The notes beneath the pieces are model-generated. The model saw only the letters and a list, made by a program, of their open reading frames with translations. It was not told the DNA's origin and searched no databases. Shown in pieces: positions 8,759-20,404 of a stretch of 33,153 nucleotides of DNA. This DNA comes from Dinochytrium kinnereticum (Eukaryota; Chytridiomycota; Chytridiomycetes; Chytridiales; Chytridiaceae), in NCBI GenBank assembly GCA_027604005.1, contig JADGJT010000268.1, positions 1 to 33,153 on the forward strand, in the 5' to 3' direction. The position numbers were made by a program, and so were the translations under genes. Each line of letters opens with the position of its first letter. The stretch's first letter is position 1.

Positions 8759-11740
8759 CTAAACTGGAATCCTGCATACTCTTGAAATATCTTCCACCCT
8801 AAATGGCTTTGTAATATATGTATCCATCCCATTTTCCAAACCCCTCTCAACCTCCTCAGCCCTCGAATTCCCTGAAAGCCCTACAACGACCAAATGCCTT
8901 CCAATCCCCTCCCCAGCAGTATTACGCCTCCAGGCAATCTCCCTTTCACGTTTACGAACCTCTCGTGTGGCGGTTACGCCATCCATTCTTGGCATCTCAA
9001 CGTCCATAAAGACGATCTCGATTTCGGATAATGGGTCGTCCTTGCCATCAGGCAAAGTGGATGGGTACAGAAGTTCAAGGGCCTTCAGGCCATCGTCAGC
9101 TGTCCAGGTTTTGATGCCTATTTTTTCTAGAAGACGAGCGAGGACCCTTTGGCTGTTGGAGGTTGCTTTGGTTAAAACTTTGGATACCTTTTGAAAAAAA
9201 AGTATGGGGAAAAAAGAACCCACTTTATCGGATTATCCTCCACCACTAACGCGCCTCGAGGAAGACGGAACCTTTCGTCAATTGGTAGTGAATCTGCAGA
9301 ATCATGACTCAAGTAATTGGACCCCTTAATTATCCGCACATAAAAAACAATATTTAGCCAACGGTTTAGGATCGGCAAGAAACAGAGCCTGAACCAGAAT
9401 AATCACTGCCCGTAAAATACTAAAAACTTACCACAGATGAAGAAGACGACAGCGGCGAGCCCTCCCTTTCCGACCCACTTCCCTCCCTAGCCTCTACCTC
9501 CCCGAGACAAGGTGGTGGCGGTCTAACACTCCCGGTCCTTTCCTCCCTGTACCTGCTCCGCTCCTTTAGCACAAAATAAAACCTCGACCCCCTCCCCTTC
9601 TCACTCTCAACGCCCATTGATCCTCCCATTGACTCCACAAGCTGCTTACTGATAGCCAGGCCGAGGCCAAATCCATCAGATTTTGTTGAGGACACAGAGC
9701 AGTGAAGGCCGTCACTTGTGAATATCGATGGGGTTTGGACGGTGAGCGATTGTTGTCCTGTGACGTCGGTAGAAGGTAAGAAAAAAGATTGAGAGGGGGA
9801 AGTGGATTGCGAAGGTGGCGGCGGTTGGTTATATGAGGGATTAGGAGATTTCGCAAAGGTTGGAGATACAGTCGGAATATGTGAGGAGGAATGAGCCATT
9901 ATCATTGAAGACGACGAAGAAGACGAAGAACGCGAAGAATTTAAACGCGCCGGTGACTGCTGACGCTCCGCATCTGCCACACCACGCTGCTGCACAGGCT
10001 GCGAAAACCTTTGAAATAAGTTCCTACACTCTAAACTTGATAACCCGACTCCAGTATCCTCCACAAAAACAACCACCCCTTCCACCTCCTCTCTCTCGTC
10101 CTCCTCACCTCTCCCTCTCCCTCCTCTAACTCTCCTCCTCCTGCCTCCTCTTCCCTCCCACCCCTCCCCGCTAATTCCCCTCCGAATTCTCCGGATCCTC
10201 TCTCTCCTTGCTTCACCTTCCAACCTTATAGACGAACCATAAACAGTTTCAATCCCAACCGTAATAGTCCCCCCCGAGGCCGTATGTCGAATAGCATTCA
10301 GAACAAGGTTCATGACAATCTGTCGAACAAGGTAAGCGTCTCCCCTGATCCTAACGTCACCTAGCGGAAGAGAAGTCCTAAGCTTGACGCCGAATTGTTT
10401 CGCGCGGGCTTTCATCATCACACCAACATCGTTCACAACATCTCGGGGATCAAAAAGCGCCAGAGATGGAGCGGACTTTTCATGTGGAGGTAGCAAGGGG
10501 GTGGGCGTTGGGTTCGAGGAAGCGAGGGTGGCAGGTGGCGAACCATTATCGATGTTGTTCAGAATCTCCCGGGCGTGATTGGAGCATGCAATGATGGCAC
10601 GAAAAAATTCCTCCTCGTCATGAAAAAGACCGAGGAGCCGTGATATCTCGGCCTTTGTGAATGATCTTCGACGAATTGCTGGTGAAAAGGGGGGAGTCGG
10701 TGGGGAGAGATAGGGAGATTCTGTGGTGCTTTCGGGCTCAACGAATTCAGAAGAATACAGAGTGGTTGACGACCACAGCATGGATCCACTGACATTAATT
10801 TCGTTTGAGGCCCCGTATCCCTCTTCTGCGATTGTTGTAGCTCCAGCAAGTATGTTCTTTCTTTCATCTAGAAGTGACTGTATGATCTCCAGCCCTCCCG
10901 AGATGCCCGATAAGGGATTCCGAATCTCATGGCAAATCATATCGACCAACTCCACTTTTGTGATTTCCGACAGCTGTGTCGCCCCCTGCAACTCTGAGGG
11001 AAACAACTGCTGGCTAGTCTCATCACCAGAAGTAGTCTCTTCAATGCTAAAGGTTTCAAGCTCCTCGGCTTCGGAAGCGCGCGCTGCACCGGAAACATCT
11101 CTCACAATATGCAAAAGCGCAGCAGATCCGTCCGTCATCGGCAGCAAACTCGTCTGTGTAGACACTCGTACCCAATCCGCGTTAGCCTTAACTCGATATT
11201 CTCTCACGCATTCCTCTTCGAAAAACGCAGGATACGATTGTTTCGAAATGACGGAAAAAAGCGCTGCGATCATCGCTCGATCCTCTTTATGTATGCGGCC
11301 CAATACCGACGAAATCATCCATGCACTGTCTGCCAGCAATGTGGGTGTGATTCGAATCCCAAACAGCGATTTAAAAGCCGGGTTGATGTAAACGGGGGTC
11401 TCAGGTCCAACAATCGCCTCCAAATCTGTTGCTTCCTCTCCTAATCTCGTCGCTCCTCCTATACTGACGCTGCCAGATGTTGGAACATGGATCACCATCA
11501 ATCCGAATGGGAGGAAGGCTAAAACAGACTCCTTCAATATCGGTATCTTCTTCGCCGCTTCTTCGGATGTAGAGGCCTGATTTCCGGACGGAAAAAACTT
11601 CTTGTCGTCCCGGCATCTCACACCGGGATCTCCATGCCGCGGGATTCTGTGCGCGGAGGAGCATGGAGCGTCTGGCTGAACATCCTAGCGGAAAGAGAAG
11701 AGCCTTAACCAAATGAGCGATTGGAGGCAGTCCTCACCAT
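8759..11740 (-). CDS. HK1: soluble PAS hybrid histidine kinase with intact receiver
   Basis: Best model on the minus strand: exons 11740-11738 (ATG only), 11684-9432, 9324-9224 and 9152-8759, 916 residues. A PAS-like domain (about 50-200; [20 protein letters not shown]) precedes the DHp H-box [13 protein letters not shown] with His253. DHp helix 2 ([11 protein letters not shown]368-x2-H371) follows after an unusually long loop. The HATPase domain has an N-box with Asn464, G1 EDTGVG (about 543-548) and G2 GFGLGL (672-677), with an Arg/Gly-rich insert before G1 and a Ser-rich insert in the ATP lid. The receiver (about 776-916) has the acidic pair E781/D782, phospho-acceptor D836 in [12 protein letters not shown]879 and K901. 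No membrane segment is present, so it should be a cytosolic sensor. The long exon has no upstream in-frame ATG, so the start exon is inferred (ATG immediately followed by GTGAGG). The 107-bp intron (acceptor AATTAAG) is also tentative; the last intron is well supported. Confidence 0.88.
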
Positions 11741-13072
11741 TCAAATAAAATCAAAAACGTGAAATGGGATTGTTGATCCCTTGACTACGAGAACCTTGAA
11801 TAGATGGTAGCTCTTTCTTTGCGCTGACTGAGGAGTCTGGCGGATGTAGTTTAAAGCGGAAGGTGAGCAAAGGGAACCAAATTCACGCAGAGGAAAAGAG
11901 GCAGGCAGTGGTTCTCAAGGTGCGCCATCCGTCAGTCATTGTTAGTTAAGGGACGGCGGCGACCATTTTGAGATTCTTTCTCTCCATCTCAAAAAGGCTA
12001 CACACCGCATAAAATTCCGGATATTGGTCAAACAGAGATGTAAGCAGATTTCGAAATCCAGCAAGACGATGTGCCTCGGTGCAGTTCGATGAGATGCCTC
12101 CAAAAATGCTGGCGGCGCACCTCGGTCGATGCCTTTGCTGAATAAAAGGTTGTCCAGCAGAACGGTTGGTATGTGGATTTATGAAATTTGTGACAAAAAA
12201 AAACCTTTTTTTCGATTCGGGATCGAAAAATGGGGCCAACCAGCGGAACTGAACGTGCTGCGGAGGCCCCGGCCCATACCCCTGGCCCACGACCGAAGCA
12301 GAGAGAGAGAAATGCATCCAAGCAGTCAACCGCCGCTGGAGCTTTCGTTGGGTCGATCGACAAGGAGCGATACTGATGGAGGATTACTGCATTTTGTGCT
12401 GGTATTCAAGATAGTGGTCATCCTTTAACCAACCAAGAGAGAGATTGTGGGCTTTTCAATGTAACAAAGCAGTCGTTGGGAAAGAAGCCAGAGCGTGCAC
12501 CACAGAGTATCTCTAGGTAATCAACACCATTATCCATGCGTTCCGCCTCTTTCGTATGATGATAGGGGCGCGAGGTTTAATTTCTGGTTGAGTGATCATC
12601 ATACAAGGCTTCGAATAAGCTACCGTTATATTCTAAACCCTTAATAAACTCTTCCCCCACCCTTCACTGATTCATCTCATGCTCTGCTATTTGTATTCCC
12701 AATGATGTGTTTTGCTGATTGCTTTCTCTCTCTCATTACATTCGCACCCTCGATGTGATTCAAAGTGAATGAGACATAATCAAGAAAAGAAGTATAAAAA
12801 AAGAAGCTGGCAACAGATTTTCAAATGATTGGACTTTTTATTGAGAAGATCGACTCCTACCAAAATGTATTGGTAGGCACCTCCATTTCCATAATAATGT
12901 CTTAGATGCGGTTAGAATAAGCGAGTGCTCCGCGACGTAGGGCAATCATTCAGGCAATAACCATCACGCATAGTCCATCTTTCACTTTGACAGGTAGCTC
13001 AGCCAGGACTTGTTGAGGCGAGTCCACTTGCTGCAAGAAGTTGAAGAGAATCAGCACCAGCCTGATATCAAA

Positions 13073-13540
13073 TCACCTCAAAAACCTCGTCAGACGAGTG
13101 GCGGAACCAACACTGTTCCCTTCGGTACATTTTAATTCAAACAAGCCGTGTACGACATCTAACACATAGATATTGGTGCTTGGGCGCATCTGATTGGGTC
13201 CTTTGAATGTGCGCGTACAAATGAGCTTCTTTTGGAATTGGGTTTTGCAGATTAGTCCATGTCTCTGCCCAGCAGTTGCATTCTGTGGGTTCGCCTCCTG
13301 GCCGTGTTTTCCTTGGTTCCCTTCATCACCCACACCCTGCGCTGGCTGACCCTCTTGGGATACGACTGAGACATCCATCCATCCATCCATCCATTCACCC
13401 ATCCATCCACAACCACCAGCATAAGATCCTCCCTCACCTCGCATCTCCTGCTTCCCTTCTCCGCTGGCGACCTCTGCTCTCTCTACCTCTGCTTTGCCCA
13501 TCACACTGCAAGCACCAAGCACGCTGAGCACAAAAGACAT
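13073..13540 (-). CDS. Doubtful small protein with signal-peptide-like N-terminus
   Basis: A 155-codon ATG frame begins MSFVLSVLGACSVMGKAEV, which resembles a short signal peptide, followed by a Gly/Trp/Met-rich stretch encoded by the CATC microsatellite and a Cys-containing C-terminal part. I recognise no family. It lies head-to-head with HK2 (183 bp between starts), so it could instead be antisense or promoter DNA. The microsatellite inside the frame argues against strong coding constraint. The frame may also be spliced. Confidence 0.2.
   Translation of the reverse strand: MSFVLSVLGACSVMGKAEVERAEVASGEGKQEMRGEGGSYAGGCGWMGEWMDGWMDVSVVSQEGQPAQGVGDEGNQGKHGQEANPQNATAGQRHGLICKTQFQKKLICTRTFKGPNQMRPSTNIYVLDVVHGLFELKCTEGNSVGSATRLTRFLR
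13372..13409. repeat. CATC microsatellite
   Basis: Nearly six perfect CATC units, a TTCACC interruption, then further CATC units. It sits about 310 bp upstream of the HK2 start codon and would be length-variable between isolates. Confidence 0.85.
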
Positions 13541-13722
13541 CTGTGAGCAGAAGGCTATCCAAGGAACGCTTCCCTTACCACTTGTCCCTGTCGGTACCTG
13601 CCTGTGCCGAAAACCGGCGGGCCGTTCTCAAAATTACACAACACCAATTTGTCCTCCCCCACGACCACCCATTCAACTTTTTAACTTATCTGTGAAGGTG
13701 GCCGACAGATGCTTGGAACAAG

Positions 13723-16180
13723 ATGATACACCACTCGGGCCGTTCTCCTTCTGCCTCAACTTCAGCCATTGTTGACGCCGCGGGTGAGGGCCATGCTGCC
13801 TCCTTGGATGATCTGCAACTATTTGCACACCTCCCCTTTGCCGTCCTCCTTCTTCGAACTCTGGCTACAGGATCCCCCGACACCGCACATACATTTTCCA
13901 TCAATACGCCGTCTCCTGTCTTCATGAACGCAGCGGCATTCAAACTCCTCGGTCAACCCCCCCAAAATGTGTTGAACGATGCGGAGGCCGCAGCGAGCTG
14001 GTTAAAGTCGAAAGTGCATCCGGCGGACACGGCAAGAGTGGCTTGGGTGGGTCATAAGTTTGGCGAGGGCTTGTGGGTGGACACTGGGCCGGATGAAATC
14101 AAAGACACATATCGGATCATCCAGGGCGACGGCGAATGGATGTGGGTCGAGGGGCGGTTGAAGGTGGCGAAGGTGAGAAGCCAAGACGTCACGGAGATGG
14201 TGGTTATGCATACCATCGTCTTGCCCAGCGACACCCCAGTGTTTGACATAGCGCAGGATTCTGTACAGACAACGGCCCCACGGTCACAAGCATTGATAAC
14301 CACCCAACATGCGGCGTCAACCATCGACCTTGATTTTGCTGACACCCTTTGCCACGAGATTCGTAACCCCCTTTCAGGCGCATCTGGGAACCTGGAGCTC
14401 CTGAAGATCGCGTTGACCCGCCGAAAAGAGATTCTGATGGCAGCGTTGTCTGCAGGACAGGGTGGCATAGGACAAGGAGGGATGGAGGGGATGCGTGAAA
14501 TGATGTGGAGATTGAATCAAGTGGCTAAAGACGAGGAGGAGTTTTCCATGGCGGTCATGGAGTGTTCACGGCACGCAGAGATGGTGGTTTCGGGAAATAT
14601 GGCGCTCCCGAGAGGAAAAGAAATCGAGGAGCGCCGAACCATAGCAACGCCGTTTGGAACAGAGGGCGACGATGGAGATGAACACCAAAAGAATCAGGAT
14701 GTTAGGGATCTTATCGTTCAGGTCTCATCGATGCTGCAGGCAAAGTCAAAGCTCAAAGCCATAAAGCTTCGAACCTCTTTTCCCTCTGAGATTCCTGCAG
14801 GAATTGGGGTGATTAAGGGCGCTGCGGATGTTCACGCTATCAAACAGGTCGTCTTTAACCTTGTTCTAAATGCTATCCGGCACACGCAGGAGGGAGGACG
14901 AATCATCGTTGGGGTAGAGATAGTGAATAGCACAGAGATGGGCTGTGACATCGATGAGAGCTCTAGAATTGAAAACAACGGGGAAGTATTTACCCCTAAC
15001 TGTATTCGAGTCTACGTAGAGGATGATGGTGTAGGGATGACTCCCGTGGAATCCTCCAGGTTGTTCCGAAGGTTTTCCCAACCTACATTTCCTTCCTCAG
15101 CAAGCCCGAAGGTATCTTCAAGCCGAGAGAGATCATCAACGTCACAGTCCTTCCCCTCTTATTCAGCCTTGCCTTCTGCATCGCTATCAATCGCCATTCC
15201 AACATTCTCGTTTAATCAACCCTCTGAACTGACACCTACCATGTCCCAAAGCACTACCTTTCAGCAAGTCACCTATCCTCAATCACCCCAGCAACCATCA
15301 GACGGCGGATTCGGTCTCGGATTAGTCATCAGCCGCCGGCTCATCGAATCGATGGGTGGATCGATGACTGTAGCAAGCGAAAAGGGAATCGGCACCAGAT
15401 TCTCCTTCACATTAACCCCGAATGGGCATCCTCTCATCTCGGAGATCCCCGACGAAGAAGACTCACATGAGATGGACAATGGTATTCCCGCATTTCATGC
15501 GGACGAACAGCAAAGTTTGAGCCTCCAACTTCACCGCACTCCACAAAACGCCAGGGACGGAATATCAAGACGCCTGAATCATGGTCACGGTACTTCGTTA
15601 CTGCACCTTAACACCGCACAAAGACTGGTCGAATATTCATCTGCGTCACGGGGACAAGAAGAGCGTCCCTATGATAGACAGGAAAAGAAGGCAAATGGAT
15701 GTCTTGTGGTGGATTCTCATGCCATCAAGTGAGCGTTTGGCTATCTGTTTGTTTTTGGTTCTCCTTTCTTCCTTTTCTTTTTTTTCTCTTCCAAATTACT
15801 CACATCTATACAGCTCCAGACTGCTCGCTCGCCTCCTAATAGCTAGTAAGGTCCCTGCGATTATCGCTCGTGACGGTATTGAAGCAATGCGAATCCTCTT
15901 TCCCGAACCCCCTAACCTTCCTCCGCCTATCGATGTCCTCTTTGTTGACATGGGCAGCCATCATCTTCGAAGCAAGGCTATAGAGACTGTTAGGGAGATA
16001 AGAAAGAGAGATCGTTCCCATATAGAGGGGAATCATATTCAGAGAAAAAGGAGGATCATCGGCATTACCACCAATCCAAAAGACAAAGGTGATAATGCGA
16101 ATGTGCTAGATGGGTGGTTAATTAAGCCTTGGATGCGGAAAGAAGATATTTTGAGATTATGTGAAGGAATAGAACAATAA
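13723..16180 (+). CDS. HK2: PAS histidine kinase with degenerate receiver
   Basis: Exons 13723-15728 and 15814-16180 give 790 residues. The PAS-like domain spans about 30-170 (HLPFAVLLL, PVFMNAAAF, HPADT, WMWVEG). The H-box is [13 protein letters not shown] with His211; DHp helix 2 (KDEEEFSMAV, C281-x2-H284) comes 60 residues later. HATPase marks are N383 in the N-box, EDDGVGM (about 433-439), FRRFSQP and GGFGLGL (about 528-534), with a 75-residue Ser/Pro-rich insert in the ATP lid. The 85-bp intron lies at the same phase-2 position inside the Asn codon (here N669) as in HK1 and HK3. The receiver (about 660-790) keeps candidate phospho-acceptor D714 (LFVDMG), TT at 754-755 and K773. However, the acidic pair reads D664-S665 instead of E-D, and the MPRMDG loop is replaced by MGSHHLRS. 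Kinase function looks intact; receiver phosphorylation is probably impaired. Confidence 0.9.
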
Positions 16181-17043
16181 AACAGCAAATAACATAGTCA
16201 TCTCCATGATTTCCGAGATCCGCAATCTCAGTCCGTAGTCCGCAACCACACCTAATGAAAACAACTACTTTGACCCGACTTTCTAACAGTGCTGTGAAAA
16301 AAAAAATTAAAATGACTCGCAACAAACTATTGATGCAAGTTGGGGAGGCTTGATATCACCATTCCTACAGACTGATTCTTAATACCGCCTTCTCTCTTAT
16401 TCCTGTCTACAAACATACTGCTCTGCATGTCTAGGTTGTAGTGGAAGCAGTGTTTGGACCCGGCGGTGATGTTGCAAAATAGTTCGATTGGCAACGGACA
16501 TCTGAACAATCATTGCGGTGAGCATCGTCACATCGGCGACCAGCATCGTCCAGTGAGGATTGGTAAAGCGGATGGGTGAGTGCTTGGACACAACAGCACC
16601 CCGTAATTTCCTTCCTGTATTTGGCGTCACAACAAAATTTTTTGTGTCGTCGGAGCTTTAAAGAATGGTTTTGCTTCTGCCAATCACCGCTGGTCGATCG
16701 TCAATGAGCGGCAATGGCACTAAGCAATGCAGCGCTTATCCAAAAACAACCAACTGCCCGGAAGAAAGATCCAAAACAGATCAAAATGCCCTACGGTCGC
16801 CCACCGTCTGGTGTTGTAAATTTGCCTTTGCTCAAGAACCCAGCACCTGATGATTTTTTCTCTCTGTCTTCTACCAACTCTGATCCCCCGATCCACTGTT
16901 TGATTTCTGATCCATCACCACCCTCCTCCACCTCTCCAACTTGCGAGGCGCCAGCCTCCCAGCAAGGCGTCAAAATCCGCATACCAAGGGCACGCCGCAT
17001 CTTCACACCTCATCCTCTCACGCAATAAGCCTCTGCTTGAGCC
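16181..17043. other. Intergenic region between HK2 and HK3
   Basis: HK2 3' sequence and HK3 promoter on the same strand. It contains one 104-codon frame just upstream of HK3 (listed separately) and no other feature I can support. Confidence 0.55.
16714..17028 (+). CDS. Possible upstream ORF or unrecognised leader of HK3
   Basis: A 104-codon ATG frame ends 15 bp before the HK3 start codon. Its composition is Pro/Ser-rich with basic patches (PTARKKDPKQIKMPYGRPP; KIRIPRARRIF) and looks more protein-like than most nearby frames, yet no domain is recognised. It could be a translated upstream ORF controlling HK3, a 5' exon spliced into HK3 in a way I cannot fix, or chance. The two frames differ and a stop separates them without splicing. 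Confidence 0.25.
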   Translation: MALSNAALIQKQPTARKKDPKQIKMPYGRPPSGVVNLPLLKNPAPDDFFSLSSTNSDPPIHCLISDPSPPSSTSPTCEAPASQQGVKIRIPRARRIFTPHPLTQ

Positions 17044-20000
17044 ATGCTCTGCGGCAGGCAGCTGCTGGAGACGACAGGGCAAGAACAACGTCCTTCGACT
17101 TCCCACAAACATGCCGCTAATTGCAAATCCGGTTGCCCGTCTTTCGAACCTTTTTCAACCACCCAACACCAGCAGCTTCTCGATAACTCACTGGATCTCA
17201 ACAATGCTTTCTTCGACCCGACGAATGCAACGGATAGGTCCATCCTTTCCTTCCTACCTTATGGCGTGGTGGCCTTGAATATGAGCCAGCCCAATGGCGA
17301 GGCGGACGAGAATCAAAACGAATGTTTGGTTAACAGCTCTAGGCCTGTCTACACCAACCCGGCTTTTGCATCCTCATTCAACTTGGATCCCAAATCTCTG
17401 CCTTCAATGGAGACCGTGTGTTCGCATATTGCCAGCTGCGTGCACCCGGAGGATTGGTCCAAAGTGTCAACTTTGTTCCCCCCTCATCAGCAGCAGCTCG
17501 CCGTCTTCCCACACGTTGACCAGATCGGCATGGTCTCTTATCGTATCCTCGACACACTCTCTCCCGCCAACTTCGTCCCCAGCGCCTCTGCCGATGACCG
17601 ATGCTGGCGATGGGTTGCTGGCCACTCGTTTTTCGTCGCGGAGCAGTTCGGTGATGACTCCCAGACCCACCAGCCAAGGTCCAAGATTTTCGTGCACATC
17701 ATGAAAATTTTCAGGGATAGCCCATCAACGACAGATCCCGCCGCCTATCACGAACTGCCATCGGACCTCTTGCCGTCACCTCTCTCGGCGATGCCAGAGG
17801 ACGCGATGACGCTGCATGACCTTGCTGACATGATTTGCCACGAGATTCGTAACCCGCTGGCGGGAATTTCAGGGAGTCTAGAACTCATTCGGTCGGGTTT
17901 GGAGCAGCGCAGGAATATTCTTTCGAGGGCTTTGGGTCTCGAGCCTGACTCGCCTCATCCCGCTTCAACGATGACTCATCAGAATTTTGGCGGCTCTTTG
18001 GACTCTGGGGAGTTTTGCGGGCCGACCGTGGTATCGGTGTTCCCCAAAGCAAGTACCCCCGTATCCACGAACGTAACAGCTGAACACCTCACTTGCCTGG
18101 AAAGGCTCCAAAAAGACGACGAGGAATTTGTGGAAGCAATCAAAGTCTGCGCTAACCACTCTCGCCGAATTGCAGATGAAGCTCAGAACGTCACAATGGC
18201 TTCGATGGATTCCTCGGGTACCATGTACGGGCTTGACGCCAAAGACGCGAATACTTTACTATCGACCGCTGCTGCAACTGCACAGTCCCTTCAGATGTAT
18301 ACCAAAGCTGCTTATGCTCACGCTCATGAGGGACAGACGCAACGAAGCGGGATGACGATGGTGGCTTTTGATCCTAGGAGGGTTGTTGGGGAGGTGGCAA
18401 AGATGATGAGAGCGAAAGCGAGGATTGCAGGGGTCGGATTGAGGACGTGCTTGCCACTTGATAAGGTTGAGATGTGGGGAGACCCGCATCGAGTGCAGCA
18501 GGTTGTGGTGAATTTGGTGTTGAATGCTATTCATCATACGCTTCCAGGAGGTGAAGTGACTGTAGGTGTAGAGCCTATTGTAACGTGGAGTAAGACGACT
18601 GGTTCTTCCGTCAGAGATAATGCTCCAGGTTCATATCCATCGGAGGATAATGCGAGGGCGAGACATATAGCCATTATTCGAAAGAGACTTGGACTGAAGC
18701 CTGCTCCATCGCAGCGTCAGCCGGCCTCCAGAGCTATGCCGCCTTTATCGTTTTTGGCCGACGAGTCGGAAACCAATGAGGGAGTTAGGGTTATGGAGGG
18801 AGGAGAAGAAGACCCTCAGGCTCTAAGGCCGAAAAGAGTGCGGATTTATGTGACAGACACTGGTGTTGGAATGAACGCGGTTGAATGCCAGGGTTTATTC
18901 AAAAAGTTCTCTCAACCAATCAAGAGACCCATTCCATCGACGGTTGGGGCAAGTAATCATTGTGGAGATGCTAACCATGAGCACTCGGAGAGCGAAGGAG
19001 CCGCAGGGTTCGGACTTGGTCTTTTAATCAGCAAGAGGCTCGTCGATTCTTTGGGAGGTCGAATGGGCGTCGAGAGTGTTAAGGGAAAGGGGTCAACTTT
19101 CTTCTTTTTGATGGAGAGTAGACGCCCTTGTATTGAGGCTGCAGCAGATGCAAACGCAGGGGAGGTAGCGCCTCCTTACACTAATCAACAATTCTCGAGA
19201 AGACGTACAGCCACTCATGATGAGACTTTAGCATCCCTTAACCTCGTTGCTGTCGAACGTGCTCATTCGATTACCATACCTGAATCATCTTCACCGGGAC
19301 CTAACCGTCGCTCGAGAAGCATGAGCGTAGACTCCTGTATTCCCCTCCACCACTCAAGCACTCTTCTAGCAGAGACCCCTCTTTCATCCCCATTCCTTGA
19401 TCCAGCACTGAACTCGCACTGTATTCTTCCCGGCTCACCCACACTTTGCGCTGAATTTGAAACCGTGCCGCCCACGCCTCCGCTGACGCCGTACCAAGGA
19501 CCATTTCCGTTCCTCGGGATGGCGAGGCATTTAGAGGAGAATCGTGAGTGGCAGACGATGAGGCAAACACAAGCTTCGACCGCTTCAAACGTTTCTTTTG
19601 GTGGATCTGGGAGCATGCGGGAGGATTTAGCGCAGTCTGTTATGGCTGAGAAGGAGAGTTTTGAGGCAGAGGAAGAGAAGAGGTATCGGCTACCCAGGGC
19701 ATCGCTCATTGTCGAGGACAATCCGATCAAGTAAGTGAAGCATCAGCGTTTTTATTTGTTTATTCAATTGTTTTTGGTTTGAAAATTTACTTGTTTCCTA
19801 TGCTAACTTACCCATTAGCCAAAGAATCCTTACCCGTTTCCTGGCATCCCTTGGCGTCCCAACAATAACTGCCCGCGACGGCCTCGAGGCTCTCGAGCTG
19901 CTCTACTGCCCTGTACCAGATACCCAGATTTCTCATTCGTCCCCTCAGCGTAACCTAAGCCAGTACCCTCCACCTTACCCATCCGAATCAATCCATGCGA

Positions 20001-20404
20001 TGCCCCTAAACTGGGGAGACTCACACACCTCACGCCCCAAGCGCGTGAGGCGGAGGACTGGGATGGAGGACGTCGAGATCGTGTTTATGGACGTTGAGAT
20101 GCCTCGTATGGACGGCATAACCGCCACTCGGGAGATTCGTCGGATGGAATTGGACGATGTGGTCGGGCTTGAAGGGCCTGGGTCGCCGAAAACAAAACGG
20201 AAGGCAAGGAATGACGATGGCCTGTTGTGTGCTGATGAGGATGGTGTTGAGAAAAAGAGGAAACGACTGGCGATTGTTGGGCTATCTGGGAATGCTAGAT
20301 CTGAACATGTTCGGTCTGGCCTTGAGGTTGGAATGGATGAGTATATCATTAAGCCTTGGAGGGCTGAGGATATTTCGAGGGTGTGTAGGGTTGCTGTTGA
20401 GTGA
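17044..20404 (+). CDS. HK3: soluble PAS hybrid histidine kinase with intact receiver
   Basis: Exons 17044-19730 and 19819-20404 give 1090 residues, the longest of the four paralogues. The PAS-like domain is at about 65-225 (ILSFLPYGV, PVYTNPAF, HPEDW). H-box [13 protein letters not shown] has His266; DHp helix 2 (KDDEEFVEAI, C369-x2-H372) follows a 90-residue loop. HATPase: N494, TDTGVGM (about 604-610), FKKFSQP, GFGLGLL (about 655-661). A long Ser/Pro-rich linker (about 695-880) leads to the receiver. The receiver has E891/D892, phospho-acceptor D987 in [12 protein letters not shown] at about 1052 and K1074, plus two basic/Pro-rich insertions (about 926-978 and 1007-1045) absent from HK1. 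The 88-bp intron (GTAAGT...CATTAG) interrupts Asn896, the position shared with HK1 and HK2. No membrane segment is seen. An in-frame TGA lies just upstream of the chosen ATG. Confidence 0.92.

Larger units (their letters stand above)
11741..13722. other. Intergenic region between divergent kinases HK1 and HK2
   Basis: About 2 kb shared by the divergently transcribed HK1 and HK2. It holds a CATC microsatellite and one doubtful minus-strand reading frame (both listed separately), plus several short frames with no domain character around 11.9-12.4 kb. No RNA gene or transposon is recognisable. Confidence 0.6.

Noticed and set aside
11946..12363. Overlapping minus-strand frames of 111-127 codons upstream of HK1
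   Set aside because: Two frames overlap in the same DNA with irregular composition and no domain; neither is more convincing than the other.
12856..12877. 8-bp perfect inverted repeat with a 6-base loop
   Set aside because: It would resemble a bacterial terminator, but the sequence is eukaryotic and the hairpin is short; chance is sufficient.
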